This document shows positions 35,325-44,717 of a stretch of 64,000 nt of DNA, in pieces. Position 1 is the stretch's first letter, and every line of letters begins with the position of its first letter. Source of the stretch: Gallionellaceae bacterium. Its GTDB lineage: Bacteria > Pseudomonadota > Gammaproteobacteria > Burkholderiales > Thiobacillaceae. Made by a program: the position numbers and the translations under genes. The stretch spans positions 307,169 through 371,168 of the forward strand of contig JAQTLU010000002.1 of NCBI GenBank assembly GCA_028714735.1, read 5' to 3'. Under the pieces are notes generated by a model, which was given only the letters and a program-made list of their open reading frames with translations, made no database searches and had not been told where the DNA came from.

Positions 35325-37184
35325 TCAGTGCGACTGCACGCCCGGCCCGAAGAAGCGGTAGCCGGTGCGCATCTGCTGGCTGCGGGCCAGACGCTTCTTG
35401 CCGGTTTCGTCGCTAAAGCTGCCGGCGATGGCGGCATAGGCCTTGCCGGCCCAGTCGGCGTCTAGCAGCAGGTCGGCCACCCCTTCGGCCCAGCGCAGCT
35501 TGTCGCCCGCGGCGGCCAGCCTGTCGCCGCACTTGTCCATCAGCACGGCGATGTCGGGCTTGGCGATCTCCAGGTTGTTGAGGCGGGTGGCCAGCTGCAC
35601 GCAGTTCTCGCCGCTGCTGCAGGCGTCGACCGCCTTGGCGTACATGGCCTTGGCGGTGGATTCGTCGCCGAGGTCGGCGAACAGCTTGCCGATCTGGGCC
35701 AGGGCGAAATGGTCCTTGGCGCGCTTGGCCGCTTCGGCCAGCAGGTTGGAGGCCATGGCGGAATCCCCCAGTGCCTCCTGGGCGATCTGGGCCAGCTTGG
35801 TCCAGTCGTACGGGTTGTCGCCGGACTGGCCGACGCGGGCGTCGATGTAGGCCTTGGCGCGGCCCTTGCCGAAAGCCGCGTCCTGGAGTTCGCGGGCGGC
35901 GGTCAGGACGATCTCGCGGAACCAGACGAAGTCGGCGGCGGAGGCGACCGATTCGTCGAGCAACTTGCCCAGCCATTCCTTGTCGCCCAGGCGGTCGACG
36001 CCCAGGATCAGGGGCTTGAAGCGGCTGAAGTGGAAGCCGTCGGCGCGCATGACTTCCTCGGCGCTGGAGAGCAGCTTGCCGGCGTAGGACGCGTCGGCCA
36101 GTTCGGCGATGATGCGGTCGGACAGGGCGATGAACTGCTTGGCGGTCTTGGCCTTGGCTTCCTCGTTCTGGATCTCGATGTACTTGGCCTGGTTGGCTTC
36201 GCGCTTGACCAGCTTCTCGGCCAGGCGGGCGACCCGGGCGGCATCGGCAGACAGGTGCTTGTTGGCGGCTTCGACCACCTTGCGCATCTCGTCCAGGTTA
36301 GCCACGGCCTCCTCGGCCTTGGTCACCATGTCGGCCACGCCGGCGCTGTCGCCGAGATCGGCATAGACATCGGCCAGCTTGATCAGGTCGATCGCGTTGC
36401 CGGCGGTGGCGCCGGCCTTGGTCAGCACGGCCTTGGCGAACTCGGCGTTGTCCTTGGCGGCGGCCAGCACCTGCATCAGGGCGGTGAAGTCCTTGGCGGA
36501 GTCCAGAGCCTTGTCGTACAGGGCGCCGGCAGCGGCCGGGTCGATCTCGGCCATGGCGCCGGACAGGGTGATCATGTCGCCGGCGGAGGAGTACTTCGCG
36601 CCCCCCTCGTTGATGATCGCGGCTGCCAGGGCTTTGTCGCCGAGGTCGCTGGCGATGGTCTTGGCCAGGCGGGCGAAGTCGGCAGCGCGGCCGTACTTGG
36701 TCTTGATCTTGTCGTAGATCTGGCCGGCCAGGGCGGCATCCTTGATGTCGCAGGCGACGACCTTGGCCAGGCTGTACAGTTCTTCCGTGGTGGAGATTTC
36801 CTTGAGCGCGCCGCCCAGGGTCTTGGCGGCAGCGGCGGCATCGCCGGAGACCAGCATCTGGGCCATGCCGACGGCGACCTTTTCCTCGCCGCTCATGGCG
36901 AAGTCGGCACCCTGGCCGAGCATGGAGTCGGCGTCGCCGCCGAGGCCGAGGGCCTTGTAGCCGAAGGCGCAGCAGACGAAGTCGTTGGTGAACATGGCAT
37001 TGCCGGCGATGTCGTCGATCACCGATTTGGCGTCAGCCGCGCTGGTGAATTCGGGCCGGGACAGGATTTCCTTGGCATAGCCGAGATCGGCGGGGGCATC
37101 GAAAGCCTCTCGGGCCAGTGTGTACAGGTCTTCGGCGTTGCTGGCGCCGGTAACGCGCGACTCCAGGGTTTCCCGGGTGGCCAT
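35325..37184 (-). CDS. 619-residue alpha-helical repeat protein of unknown function
   Basis: I do not recognise a family. The sequence is almost wholly helical and made of loosely repeated units of roughly 34-37 residues with the pattern LY-LA--A--D, GD---A, LA--IY (for example EELYSLAKVVACDIKDAA, ADFARLAKTIASDLGDKA, IDLIKLADVYADLGDSAG, TKLAQIAQEALGDSAM), reminiscent of TPR or Sel1-like scaffolds. There is no signal peptide or membrane segment, so it is probably cytosolic. GGAGA precedes the ATG at 37184. It is monocistronic, enclosed by two terminators. A GCCCGATAA string in its upstream region is like the -10 half of a FliA promoter, but no matching -35 is seen. Confidence 0.8.
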   Translation of the reverse strand: MATRETLESRVTGASNAEDLYTLAREAFDAPADLGYAKEILSRPEFTSAADAKSVIDDIAGNAMFTNDFVCCAFGYKALGLGGDADSMLGQGADFAMSGEEKVAVGMAQMLVSGDAAAAAKTLGGALKEISTTEELYSLAKVVACDIKDAALAGQIYDKIKTKYGRAADFARLAKTIASDLGDKALAAAIINEGGAKYSSAGDMITLSGAMAEIDPAAAGALYDKALDSAKDFTALMQVLAAAKDNAEFAKAVLTKAGATAGNAIDLIKLADVYADLGDSAGVADMVTKAEEAVANLDEMRKVVEAANKHLSADAARVARLAEKLVKREANQAKYIEIQNEEAKAKTAKQFIALSDRIIAELADASYAGKLLSSAEEVMRADGFHFSRFKPLILGVDRLGDKEWLGKLLDESVASAADFVWFREIVLTAARELQDAAFGKGRAKAYIDARVGQSGDNPYDWTKLAQIAQEALGDSAMASNLLAEAAKRAKDHFALAQIGKLFADLGDESTAKAMYAKAVDACSSGENCVQLATRLNNLEIAKPDIAVLMDKCGDRLAAAGDKLRWAEGVADLLLDADWAGKAYAAIAGSFSDETGKKRLARSQQMRTGYRFFGPGVQSH

Positions 37185-37316
37185 GGCTAATCTCCTGAAT
37201 CCAATTACGAAAGGCGACAAGTTTACCGGGCCGGCGGCCCATATGTCGCTAGGGTTTTTTATCGGGCGATAAGGGATTTTTGGGGGCGGCTTCTGGCGCC
37301 TGCCGGCCGAGCAAAT

Positions 37317-37344
37317 AAAAAACGCGGCCGGAGCCGCGTTTTTT
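37317..37344. terminator. Bidirectional intrinsic terminator after the cytochrome gene
   Basis: AAAAAACGCGGC (37317-37328), loop CGGA, GCCGCGTTTTTT (37333-37344): a perfect 12-base stem with T runs on both strands. It lies 14 bases behind the cytochrome c stop on the minus strand. Confidence 0.93.
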
Positions 37345-37357
37345 GGCGCTTCAAGGC

Positions 37358-37654
37358 TTACTTGTGGCTTTCGATGGCCTTGGCCAGGGCGGCAATGTCG
37401 GCGACGGCATTGGGCTGCTTGGGCATCGGGATCTTGCCGAACTTGCCCGTGCTGCCGTTGGTGACGGCGTCCTTGACCGCGGTGGGGATATCCTTGGTCT
37501 TGGCATTGACGTCCTTCCAGGACGGACCGACCTTCTTGGCGGTGGCGTCGTGGCAGACGTTGCACTTGTTCTTGGTGAGGACGGCATCGTCGGCCAGGGT
37601 CGGCAGGGCGATGGTCAGGGCGGCGGCGGCGAAAACAGCGGTCAGAATTTTCAT
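37358..37654 (-). CDS. Small periplasmic class I cytochrome c
   Basis: A 98-residue monohaem cytochrome (c551/c8-like) with signal peptide (MKILTAVFAAAALTIALPTLA), haem site CNVCH at residues 31-35 and the distal methionine M77 in KIPMPKQ. It would carry electrons in the periplasm, for example between bc1 complex or sulfur-oxidation enzymes and a terminal oxidase or nitrite reductase. I take the ATG at 37654; an earlier frame to 37696 is mostly the leader. It has its own terminator and an FNR-type promoter, which points to use at low oxygen or with nitrate. Confidence 0.93.
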   Translation of the reverse strand: MKILTAVFAAAALTIALPTLADDAVLTKNKCNVCHDATAKKVGPSWKDVNAKTKDIPTAVKDAVTNGSTGKFGKIPMPKQPNAVADIAALAKAIESHK

Positions 37655-37712
37655 GGTTTTACCTTTCTGTGTTTGGGGGGACGGATTATGGGACACGAAA
37701 TATTATGACTAA

Positions 37713-37753
37713 ATTATATTCAAACCTTTAAAGCGATGCTTGATATTGATCAA
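37713..37753 (-). promoter_or_regulatory. Class II FNR/ANR-type promoter of the cytochrome c gene
   Basis: On the minus strand the perfect FNR palindrome TTGAT-N4-ATCAA (37740-37753) is followed after 21 bases by a perfect -10 box TATAAT (37718 down to 37713). With a start near 37706 the palindrome is centred at -40.5, the place where FNR activates as a class II regulator. The cytochrome start codon is about 50 bases further on. Confidence 0.8.
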
Positions 37754-37801
37754 CCTTCGCCCGGGGTCAATTGATACCAGTGTCCGGCATTCCCCTGCCG
37801 G

Positions 37802-38980
37802 CTACAGACGGAAGGCTTTCACCGAATCGTCCAGGCGATTGGCGTCGTTGACCAGGTTGGCCGCTTGCTGAATGCCTTGTTCGGAGTCGTGCAGGGTTTG
37901 CGAGTTGAGCTCCTCGATGGCCTGGACGTTGCCGTAGACGCTTTGGGCAACCGATTTTTGCAGCGAGGTGGCGTGGGCGATTTCATTGACCATGGCGTCC
38001 ACCTGGGCCACGGCGTCGATGATGCGTTCGAGCGATTCGCCGGCCTGGCGGGCATGGCCTACCCCTTGTTGTGCCTCACGCATGCTCTCGCCGATGGCGT
38101 CGAGGGCATGCCGGGTTTCCTGCTGGATGGTATCGATGGTCAGGCCGATCTGGTTGGTGGCGTCCGAGGTCTTTTCGGCCAGCTTGCGGACCTCGTCGGC
38201 CACCACCGCGAAGCCCCGGCCCTGCTCGCCGGCGCGGGCCGCTTCGATGGCGGCGTTGAGCGCCAGCAGGTTGGTCTGGTCGGCGATCTCCTTGATCACG
38301 GCGACGATGCTGCCGACCTCCTGGGAGCTTTGCGCCAGTTTCTCCACCCGTTCGGTGGCGCTGCTGATGCGGGCGTGGATGTTCTCCATGCCCTGGATGC
38401 TGATCTTGGCCATGCCGACGCCCTGGCGCGCGGTGCTGCCGGCCTCGGCGGTGCGCTGGGAGGCGCGTTCGCTGCGGCTGGAGATGTCGGCGCTGGCCGC
38501 CTCCAGTTGCTGGACGCTGGCCATGATGTCGTGGCTTCGTTCGGCCATGCGATCGACCCGGTCATGGATTTCGCCGGCCTGGCCGCGCAGCACGTCGCTG
38601 CCGTTGCGGACCTGGCTGGACAGCCCGGAGGTCCTGGCGATCAGGTCGCGTAGCGTGGCCACCATGTTGTTGAAGCTGGCGATGATCTCGCCGATGGTGT
38701 CGTTGCTCTTGATCCCGCAGGTGAAGGTCAGATCCTTGTCGGCGATGGCGCTGGCGACCTGGGAAATGCGTTTCAGCTTGGAGACCAGGATCAGGTTCAT
38801 CACCCAGTAGTTGACCAGGCCGATGACCAGGCCGGCGATGAAGCAGCCGATCACAAACCAGGTCAGCATGCCCGGTTTCCACTCCACGAAATAGTTCGCG
38901 TAGACGGGAAAGACGCCGGCGACGACGGCGCCGAAACCGAGGTAGGCGATGAGTACACGCCGAAGGATGCTGGGTTGCAT
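37802..38980 (-). CDS. Methyl-accepting chemotaxis protein without large sensor domain
   Basis: A 392-residue chemoreceptor. Two membrane helices near the N-terminus ([38 protein letters not shown]) are separated by only about a dozen residues, so there is almost no periplasmic sensor; a HAMP-like segment follows, then the signalling domain with the hairpin tip [31 protein letters not shown]. The input may be membrane energy state or an internal cue. It has a FliA-type promoter upstream. No che genes are in this window. Confidence 0.92.
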   Translation of the reverse strand: MQPSILRRVLIAYLGFGAVVAGVFPVYANYFVEWKPGMLTWFVIGCFIAGLVIGLVNYWVMNLILVSKLKRISQVASAIADKDLTFTCGIKSNDTIGEIIASFNNMVATLRDLIARTSGLSSQVRNGSDVLRGQAGEIHDRVDRMAERSHDIMASVQQLEAASADISSRSERASQRTAEAGSTARQGVGMAKISIQGMENIHARISSATERVEKLAQSSQEVGSIVAVIKEIADQTNLLALNAAIEAARAGEQGRGFAVVADEVRKLAEKTSDATNQIGLTIDTIQQETRHALDAIGESMREAQQGVGHARQAGESLERIIDAVAQVDAMVNEIAHATSLQKSVAQSVYGNVQAIEELNSQTLHDSEQGIQQAANLVNDANRLDDSVKAFRL

Positions 38981-39028
38981 GGTGGTTCCCTTAGTTGGCG
39001 CCTGGACCGACCGGTCCGGTCGGGGCTG

Positions 39029-39055
39029 TTATGACAGGGTAAATCCGAAACTTGA
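39029..39055 (-). promoter_or_regulatory. Possible FliA (sigma-28) promoter of the chemoreceptor
   Basis: On the minus strand TCAAGTTT (39055-39048), 11 bases, then TGTCATAA (39036-39029), compared with the FliA consensus TAAAGTTT-N11-GCCGATAA (7/8 and 4/8). It lies about 50 bases before the chemoreceptor start. Confidence 0.45.
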
Positions 39056-39061
39056 GCATCC

Positions 39062-39864
39062 CTACCACTTCACCACGTGGACGTTGTTCAGCGAGCGGCC
39101 CAGGAAGCGCTCGCCTATGGTCTGGAAGCGCAGGGGCACGTCGGTGACGTAGAAATGGTAGTCGGCCGGCGCCCGCGAGGGGGTATGCAGGTCGAGCTTG
39201 GTGAGCAGCGCCGCGGTCTGTTCGGCCATGGCCTCGGCCGAATCGACCAGGGTCACGCCGGGACCGGCAACCTCCGCGAGCAGCGGCTTCAGGAGCGGGT
39301 AATGGGTGCAGCCCAGGACCAGGGTGTCGATTTTTTCGGCCAGGATCGGCTTGAGGTATTCCTGGGCGGTCAGGCGGGTGACCGGGTGGTCCAGCCAGCC
39401 TTCCTCGACCAGTGGCACGAACAGCGGACAGGCCTGGGAGACCACGCGCGCGTCCGGCTCGACCTCGTGGATGGCACGGCCGTAGGCATTGCTGTTGACC
39501 GTGGTCGGGGTGCCGATGACGCCGATGCGCCGGGTCTGCGTGGCGGCCAGGGCATTCAGTGCGCCGGCCTCGATGACGTCGAGCACCGGCACCGGGGAGA
39601 GATCGTGCACCACCTGGGAGGCCACCGCCGCCATGGTGTTGCAGGCGACGATCAGCAGCTTGACCTGTTTTTCCAGGAGGAACTCGGCGATCTGGGTGGT
39701 GTAGTGGGCGATGGTCTCGACCGACTTGACACCATAGGGCACCCGCGCGGTATCGCCGAAGTAGTGGATCGACTCGAATGGCAGGCGCTCCATCAGGGCG
39801 CGCACCACGGTCAGGCCGCCGACGCCGGAGTCGAATACGCCGATGGGGTTGGCTGCGTTGGGGT

Positions 39865-39868
<4 letters not shown>
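39062..39868 (-). CDS. murI: Glutamate racemase
   Basis: MurI makes D-glutamate for peptidoglycan. The 268-residue protein has the two catalytic cysteines in LIVACNTMAAV and LVLGCTHYPLL, the N-terminal IGVFDSGVGGLTVVRAL and GDTARVPYG. The start overlaps the queG stop by four bases (ATGA at 39865-39868). The gap behind it carries the chemoreceptor promoter. Confidence 0.96.
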
Positions 39869-40923
<1,055 letters not shown>

Positions 40924-40932
<9 letters not shown>

Positions 40933-41418
40933 GATGACGATCATAGCCCGTTCTTGCAGTTGTCGTTGCCGGATGAAACGGCCACGCTGGCGCTGGGCGC
41001 GCGCCTGGCGGCCGGGGTGCGGCCAGGCATGGCCGTATGGCTGGTCGGCGACCTGGGCGCCGGCAAGACCACACTCACGCGCGGCCTGTTGCGTGCGCTC
41101 GGCCATGGCGGTCGGGTGAAGAGTCCGACCTATACGCTGGTTGAAATTTATCCATTTTCGAGCTTTAATCTATATCACTTTGATTTGTATCGATTCATTG
41201 ATCCGGAAGAGTGGGAAGAGGCTGGGTTCCGCGAGTACTTCAATCCGGAATCGATCTGTCTGGTGGAATGGCCCGAAAAGGGTGGTGCGATTTTGCCCCT
41301 GCCGGATCTTGAAATTCGCCTGGAAATCGACGGCGAAGGCCGGCTGGCAAGGCTGTACGGCAGGACGGAGGAGGGTAGGCGATGCGTAGAGGATATTTCG
41401 GAGTCTGGTTCGGCCTGA
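40924..41418 (+). CDS. tsaE: tRNA threonylcarbamoyladenosine ATPase TsaE
   Basis: TsaE is the P-loop ATPase that supports TsaD-TsaB in t6A modification of tRNA. The protein has the Walker A GDLGAGKTTLTRG, SPTYTLVEIY and HFDLYRFIDPEEW, and length about 164 residues from the GTG at 40924 (or 154 from TTG 40954); there is no usable ATG. Either start leaves at most 21 bases between it and the divergent queG start, so each gene's promoter must lie in the other gene. Bases about 41132-41225 are strikingly AT-rich compared with the rest of the gene although the protein motifs are intact. Confidence 0.92.
41141..41169 (+). promoter_or_regulatory. Promoter-like sequence inside tsaE, for amiC
   Basis: TTGAAA (41141-41146), a 17-base spacer, and TTTAAT (41164-41169) match sigma-70 boxes 5/6 and 5/6. 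It lies in the AT-rich patch of tsaE, about 210 bases before amiC. Confidence 0.5.
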
Positions 41419-42722
41419 TCGCAGCACTGGTCTGGTGTCTGCCCGCCCAGGCCGCCACCACGATCAAGGCCGTGCGCCTGTGGCCCTCGCCTGACTACAC
41501 CCGCATCACCCTCGAACTGTCCAAGGTCCCCGAATTCAAGTATTTCACCCTGAGCAATCCGGACCGCCTGGTCGTGGACCTGCGCGATGTCGAATTGACT
41601 CCGCTGCTCCAGGCCCTCGGCGAACAGGTCGGTCCGGGCGATGCCGTCGTCTCGGCGGTGCGCTCGGGTGTCTTTCAGCCCGGCGTGATACGCCTGGTGA
41701 CCGAGCTGAAGTCCCAGGCCAAGCCCAAGGTGTTCACCCTCGACCCCATGGGCAACTACGACCACCGGCTGGTGATCGACCTCTATCCGGCCGGCCCTGC
41801 CTCGGCGCCGGTCAGTGTCGAGAAACAGGTCGAGAACGCCATCGCCCAGGCCAACAAGCCGACCGAGGCGGAGGACCGGGGTGGCAAGGCGGACAAGCCG
41901 GCCCTGGCCGAAAAACCGGACAGCAAGCCGGACAACGCGGTATCGGCCAAGGCCGATAACGGTGTCAATGCCAAGCCGCCAGCCGGTTCGAAGAGCCAGT
42001 ACATCCGCCTGGTCACGGTGGCCATCGATGCCGGCCACGGCGGCGAAGACCCCGGCGCCACCGGTGCCAACGGCAGCCACGAGAAGGACATCACCCTGGC
42101 CGTGGCGCGCCGGCTCAAGGCCCATATCGACAAGCAGGAAAACATGCGCGCGGTGCTGATCCGCGACGGCGATTACTTCATTCCGCTGCATGAGCGGGTC
42201 AACAAGGCGCGCCGGAACCAAGCCGACCTGTTCGTCTCCATCCACGCCGATGCCTTCCTGAAGTCGACCGCCAAGGGCTCCTCGGTGTTCGCCCTGTCCG
42301 AGAAGGGCGCCTCCTCGGCCGCGGCGCGCTGGCTGGCCAAGCGCGAGAACGAGGCCGACCTGATCGGCGGCGTCAATATCGACGTCAAGGATCCCTATCT
42401 CAAGCAGACCCTGATCAGCCTGTCCCAGGACGCCCAGATCCGCGACAGCCTGATCCTCGGCCGCGCCGTGCTCGACGAACTGGGCGGGATCAACAACCTG
42501 CATCGCGGCCATGTCGAACAGGCCGGCTTCGCGGTACTGAAGGCGCCGGACATGCCTTCCATCCTGGTCGAGACCGCCTTCATTTCCAACCCGGACGAAG
42601 AGAAACGGCTGCTGGACGAGGATTATCAGGACAAGATGGCCGATGCCATCGTCTCCGGCATCAAGCGCTATTTCGACAACAACCCGCCGATGGCACGCTC
42701 CAAGATGGCGCAGAGCCTGTAA
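41382..42722 (+). CDS. amiC: N-acetylmuramoyl-L-alanine amidase AmiC-type
   Basis: This exported amidase splits septal peptidoglycan during daughter-cell separation. The 446-residue protein has a signal peptide (about 1-24, ending PAQAA), an AMIN domain for envelope targeting (about 28-135, YTRITLELSKVPEFKYF), a Lys/Ala/Asp-rich linker (150-205) and the zinc-dependent amidase_3 domain with TVAIDAGHGGEDPGA, SIHADAF and ILVETAFISN. It overlaps the tsaE 3' end by 37 bases. tsaE followed by amiC is a common bacterial order. Confidence 0.95.
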   Translation: MRRGYFGVWFGLIAALVWCLPAQAATTIKAVRLWPSPDYTRITLELSKVPEFKYFTLSNPDRLVVDLRDVELTPLLQALGEQVGPGDAVVSAVRSGVFQPGVIRLVTELKSQAKPKVFTLDPMGNYDHRLVIDLYPAGPASAPVSVEKQVENAIAQANKPTEAEDRGGKADKPALAEKPDSKPDNAVSAKADNGVNAKPPAGSKSQYIRLVTVAIDAGHGGEDPGATGANGSHEKDITLAVARRLKAHIDKQENMRAVLIRDGDYFIPLHERVNKARRNQADLFVSIHADAFLKSTAKGSSVFALSEKGASSAAARWLAKRENEADLIGGVNIDVKDPYLKQTLISLSQDAQIRDSLILGRAVLDELGGINNLHRGHVEQAGFAVLKAPDMPSILVETAFISNPDEEKRLLDEDYQDKMADAIVSGIKRYFDNNPPMARSKMAQSL

Positions 42723-42733
42723 CAGTCAGGTTC

Positions 42734-42758
42734 GGCGGCGGCATTGCAATCCGCCGCC
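42734..42758. terminator. GC-rich hairpin after amiC
   Basis: GGCGGCGG (42734-42741) and CCGCCGCC (42751-42758) form a perfect eight-base stem around CATTGCAAT, 12 bases behind the amiC stop. There is no T run, so termination would need Rho or be partial. Confidence 0.5.
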
Positions 42759-42863
42759 AGGGTACTTACCATCCCTGAATCATCCCTTAGGCCGTACCCC
42801 GTGCTTCAGCAACAAATTCCCGTTTCCGCCCTCGGCAAGCCCGTACCGGAGGCCACCGATCCC

Positions 42864-44033
42864 ATGGTGGAGGTCACCGAAAGCAACCGACTGCCCGTGG
42901 TCGAGGTGCTGGCCGAGATCGCCAGCAGCATGAGTTCCGATGCCAACGTCGAGCAGATGCTGACCCGCTTCCTGGAAATCATGATGCGCCTGTCCAAAGC
43001 CAAGGCCGGCGTGGTGCGGGTGCTGACCTCGGACGGCGGCCACCTGCGCATGGTCGGCGCCATCGGCCTGTCGCCGGCGTTGCTGGAGAAGGAACGCTAT
43101 GTCCCGCTGGAATGCGGCATCTGCGGCCGCGCCACCCTCGCGCACAACTCCCAGGTCGACAACGTGATGGCGGTGTGCAGCAAGCAGGTACGCCACCTCT
43201 ACTTCGCCCAGCGCTGCAAGACCGTGTACGCCATCCCGCTGCGCCACAAGGGCCGGGTGCTGGGCGTGTACAACCTGTTCATGGACGGCGACGATACCCT
43301 GCCTGACGACGTCAACTACCTGTTCAACTCGATCAGCGAACACCTCGGCATGGCCCTGGAAAACGCCCGTCTGACGCGCGAGAACATGCGCATCTCGCTG
43401 ATGAACGAGCGCACCATGTTGGCCAACCAGATCCACGATTCCCTGGCCCAGACCCTGGCCTACGCCAAGATGCGCCTGACCGTGCTCAACGAGGCCATGG
43501 CGGAAGGCGACCAGGAGGACGCCAACCGCTACCTCGGCGACGTCGAGGAGGCGGTCGACATGGCCTATTCGGAACTGAGGAACCTGATCAGCCAGTTCCG
43601 CGACCGCATCGACCCGCGCGGCCTGGTGCCGGCCCTGCAGGAAATGGTCGAGAGCTTCCGCAAGAAGGCCAACGCCGACGTCGACTTCCTCAACATCGCC
43701 CAGGATGTGATGCTGACCCCGGAAGAGGAAATCCAGGTCTTCCACATCATCCAGGAATCCCTCTACAACATCTGCAAGCACGCCCGCGCGCGCCATGTCA
43801 TCGTCACCCTCGACCTCGAAGGCGGCCAGTACATCGTCAACGTCGCCGACGACGGGGTCGGCCTGATGAGCAGCAGCGTGGCCAGCGTCGGCAAGAGTTT
43901 CGGTCTCACCATCATGCGCGAGCGCACCGCCAAGCTGAACGGCAAACTCACCATCGAGAGCCGGCCGGCCGGCGGCACCACCGTCCGGCTGACCTTCCCG
44001 GCCAAGCTGCCCGATCAGGAGGCCGCAAAATGA
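42864..44033 (+). CDS. NarX-type sensor histidine kinase with GAF domain
   Basis: A 389-residue kinase of the HisKA_3 class. A GAF domain spans about 30-170; it carries four cysteines, C84 and C87 (LECGICGRA), C105 (MAVCSK) and C118 (AQRCKT). The phospho-accepting histidine is H191 in LANQIHDSLAQTLAY and the ATPase domain shows IIQESLYNICKHA and NVADDGVGL. No membrane segment is seen, so the signal is cytosolic. I take the ATG at 42864 (GGAGG 11 bases upstream); GTG 42801 or TTG 42744 would give a longer N-terminus. It overlaps the response regulator gene by four bases. Confidence 0.88.
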   Translation: MVEVTESNRLPVVEVLAEIASSMSSDANVEQMLTRFLEIMMRLSKAKAGVVRVLTSDGGHLRMVGAIGLSPALLEKERYVPLECGICGRATLAHNSQVDNVMAVCSKQVRHLYFAQRCKTVYAIPLRHKGRVLGVYNLFMDGDDTLPDDVNYLFNSISEHLGMALENARLTRENMRISLMNERTMLANQIHDSLAQTLAYAKMRLTVLNEAMAEGDQEDANRYLGDVEEAVDMAYSELRNLISQFRDRIDPRGLVPALQEMVESFRKKANADVDFLNIAQDVMLTPEEEIQVFHIIQESLYNICKHARARHVIVTLDLEGGQYIVNVADDGVGLMSSSVASVGKSFGLTIMRERTAKLNGKLTIESRPAGGTTVRLTFPAKLPDQEAAK

Positions 44034-44695
44034 GTCAGCCCCGACTGGTCCTGGTCGACGACCACACCCTGTTCCGCAAAGGCCTGGCCGAACTGCTGGA
44101 ACGCGACGGCCTGGTCAGCGTGGTCGCCATGACCGGCAACCCGGCCGAAGTCCAGGACCTGCTGCACGCACACCGGCCGGACGTGCTCATCCTCGACCTC
44201 AACATGCCCGGCACCGATGGCATCAACCTGATGCAGGAACTCAAGGCCGAAGGCTTCGTGCTGCCCATCCTCATCCTCACCGTCAGCGAGGCCGAGGAAG
44301 ACCTCGCCCGGGCCCTGCGCTCGGGCGCCAACGGCTACCTGCTGAAAAGCATGGAACCCGACGAGGTGGTCGATGCCGTGCAACGCGCCGTGAAAGGCGA
44401 AACCGTGGTCGCCCCGGCCATGACCGCCAAGTTGGTCAGCCTGCTCGACGCCAAGAACGCCACCGAATCGGTGCTCGACAGCCTGACCCAGCGCGAGCGG
44501 GAAATCCTGTCGCACCTGGCCCGGGGCGAAAGCAACAAGGCCATCGCCCGCCAGCTCGAAATCAGCTACGACACCGTCAAGCTGCACGTGCGCCACATCC
44601 TGGCCAAGCTCAACCTGTCCTCGCGCGTCGAGGCGGCGGTGTTCGTGGTCGAGCACCGGCTGGCGCCGGGGCTGGAGGCGGGCAAGCGGGGCTGA
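44030..44695 (+). CDS. NarL-type response regulator
   Basis: A 221-residue regulator with receiver domain (phospho-acceptor D56 in LILDLNMPGTDG, acidic pair D10-D11, K-T switch residues) and a LuxR/NarL helix-turn-helix (LTQREREILSHLARGESNKAIA, SYDTVKLHVRHILAKL). It overlaps the kinase gene by four bases (ATGA), so the two form one system. The regulon is unknown; NarXL-like pairs often control respiratory genes. Confidence 0.95.
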   Translation: MSQPRLVLVDDHTLFRKGLAELLERDGLVSVVAMTGNPAEVQDLLHAHRPDVLILDLNMPGTDGINLMQELKAEGFVLPILILTVSEAEEDLARALRSGANGYLLKSMEPDEVVDAVQRAVKGETVVAPAMTAKLVSLLDAKNATESVLDSLTQREREILSHLARGESNKAIARQLEISYDTVKLHVRHILAKLNLSSRVEAAVFVVEHRLAPGLEAGKRG

Positions 44696-44717
44696 CGGCG
44701 GTTGCCGGGCGGCGCCA

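Noticed and set aside
35185-37316. FliA promoter for the helical repeat protein from GCCCGATAA
   Set aside because: The -10 half fits, but there is no TAAAGTTT-like box at the right distance.
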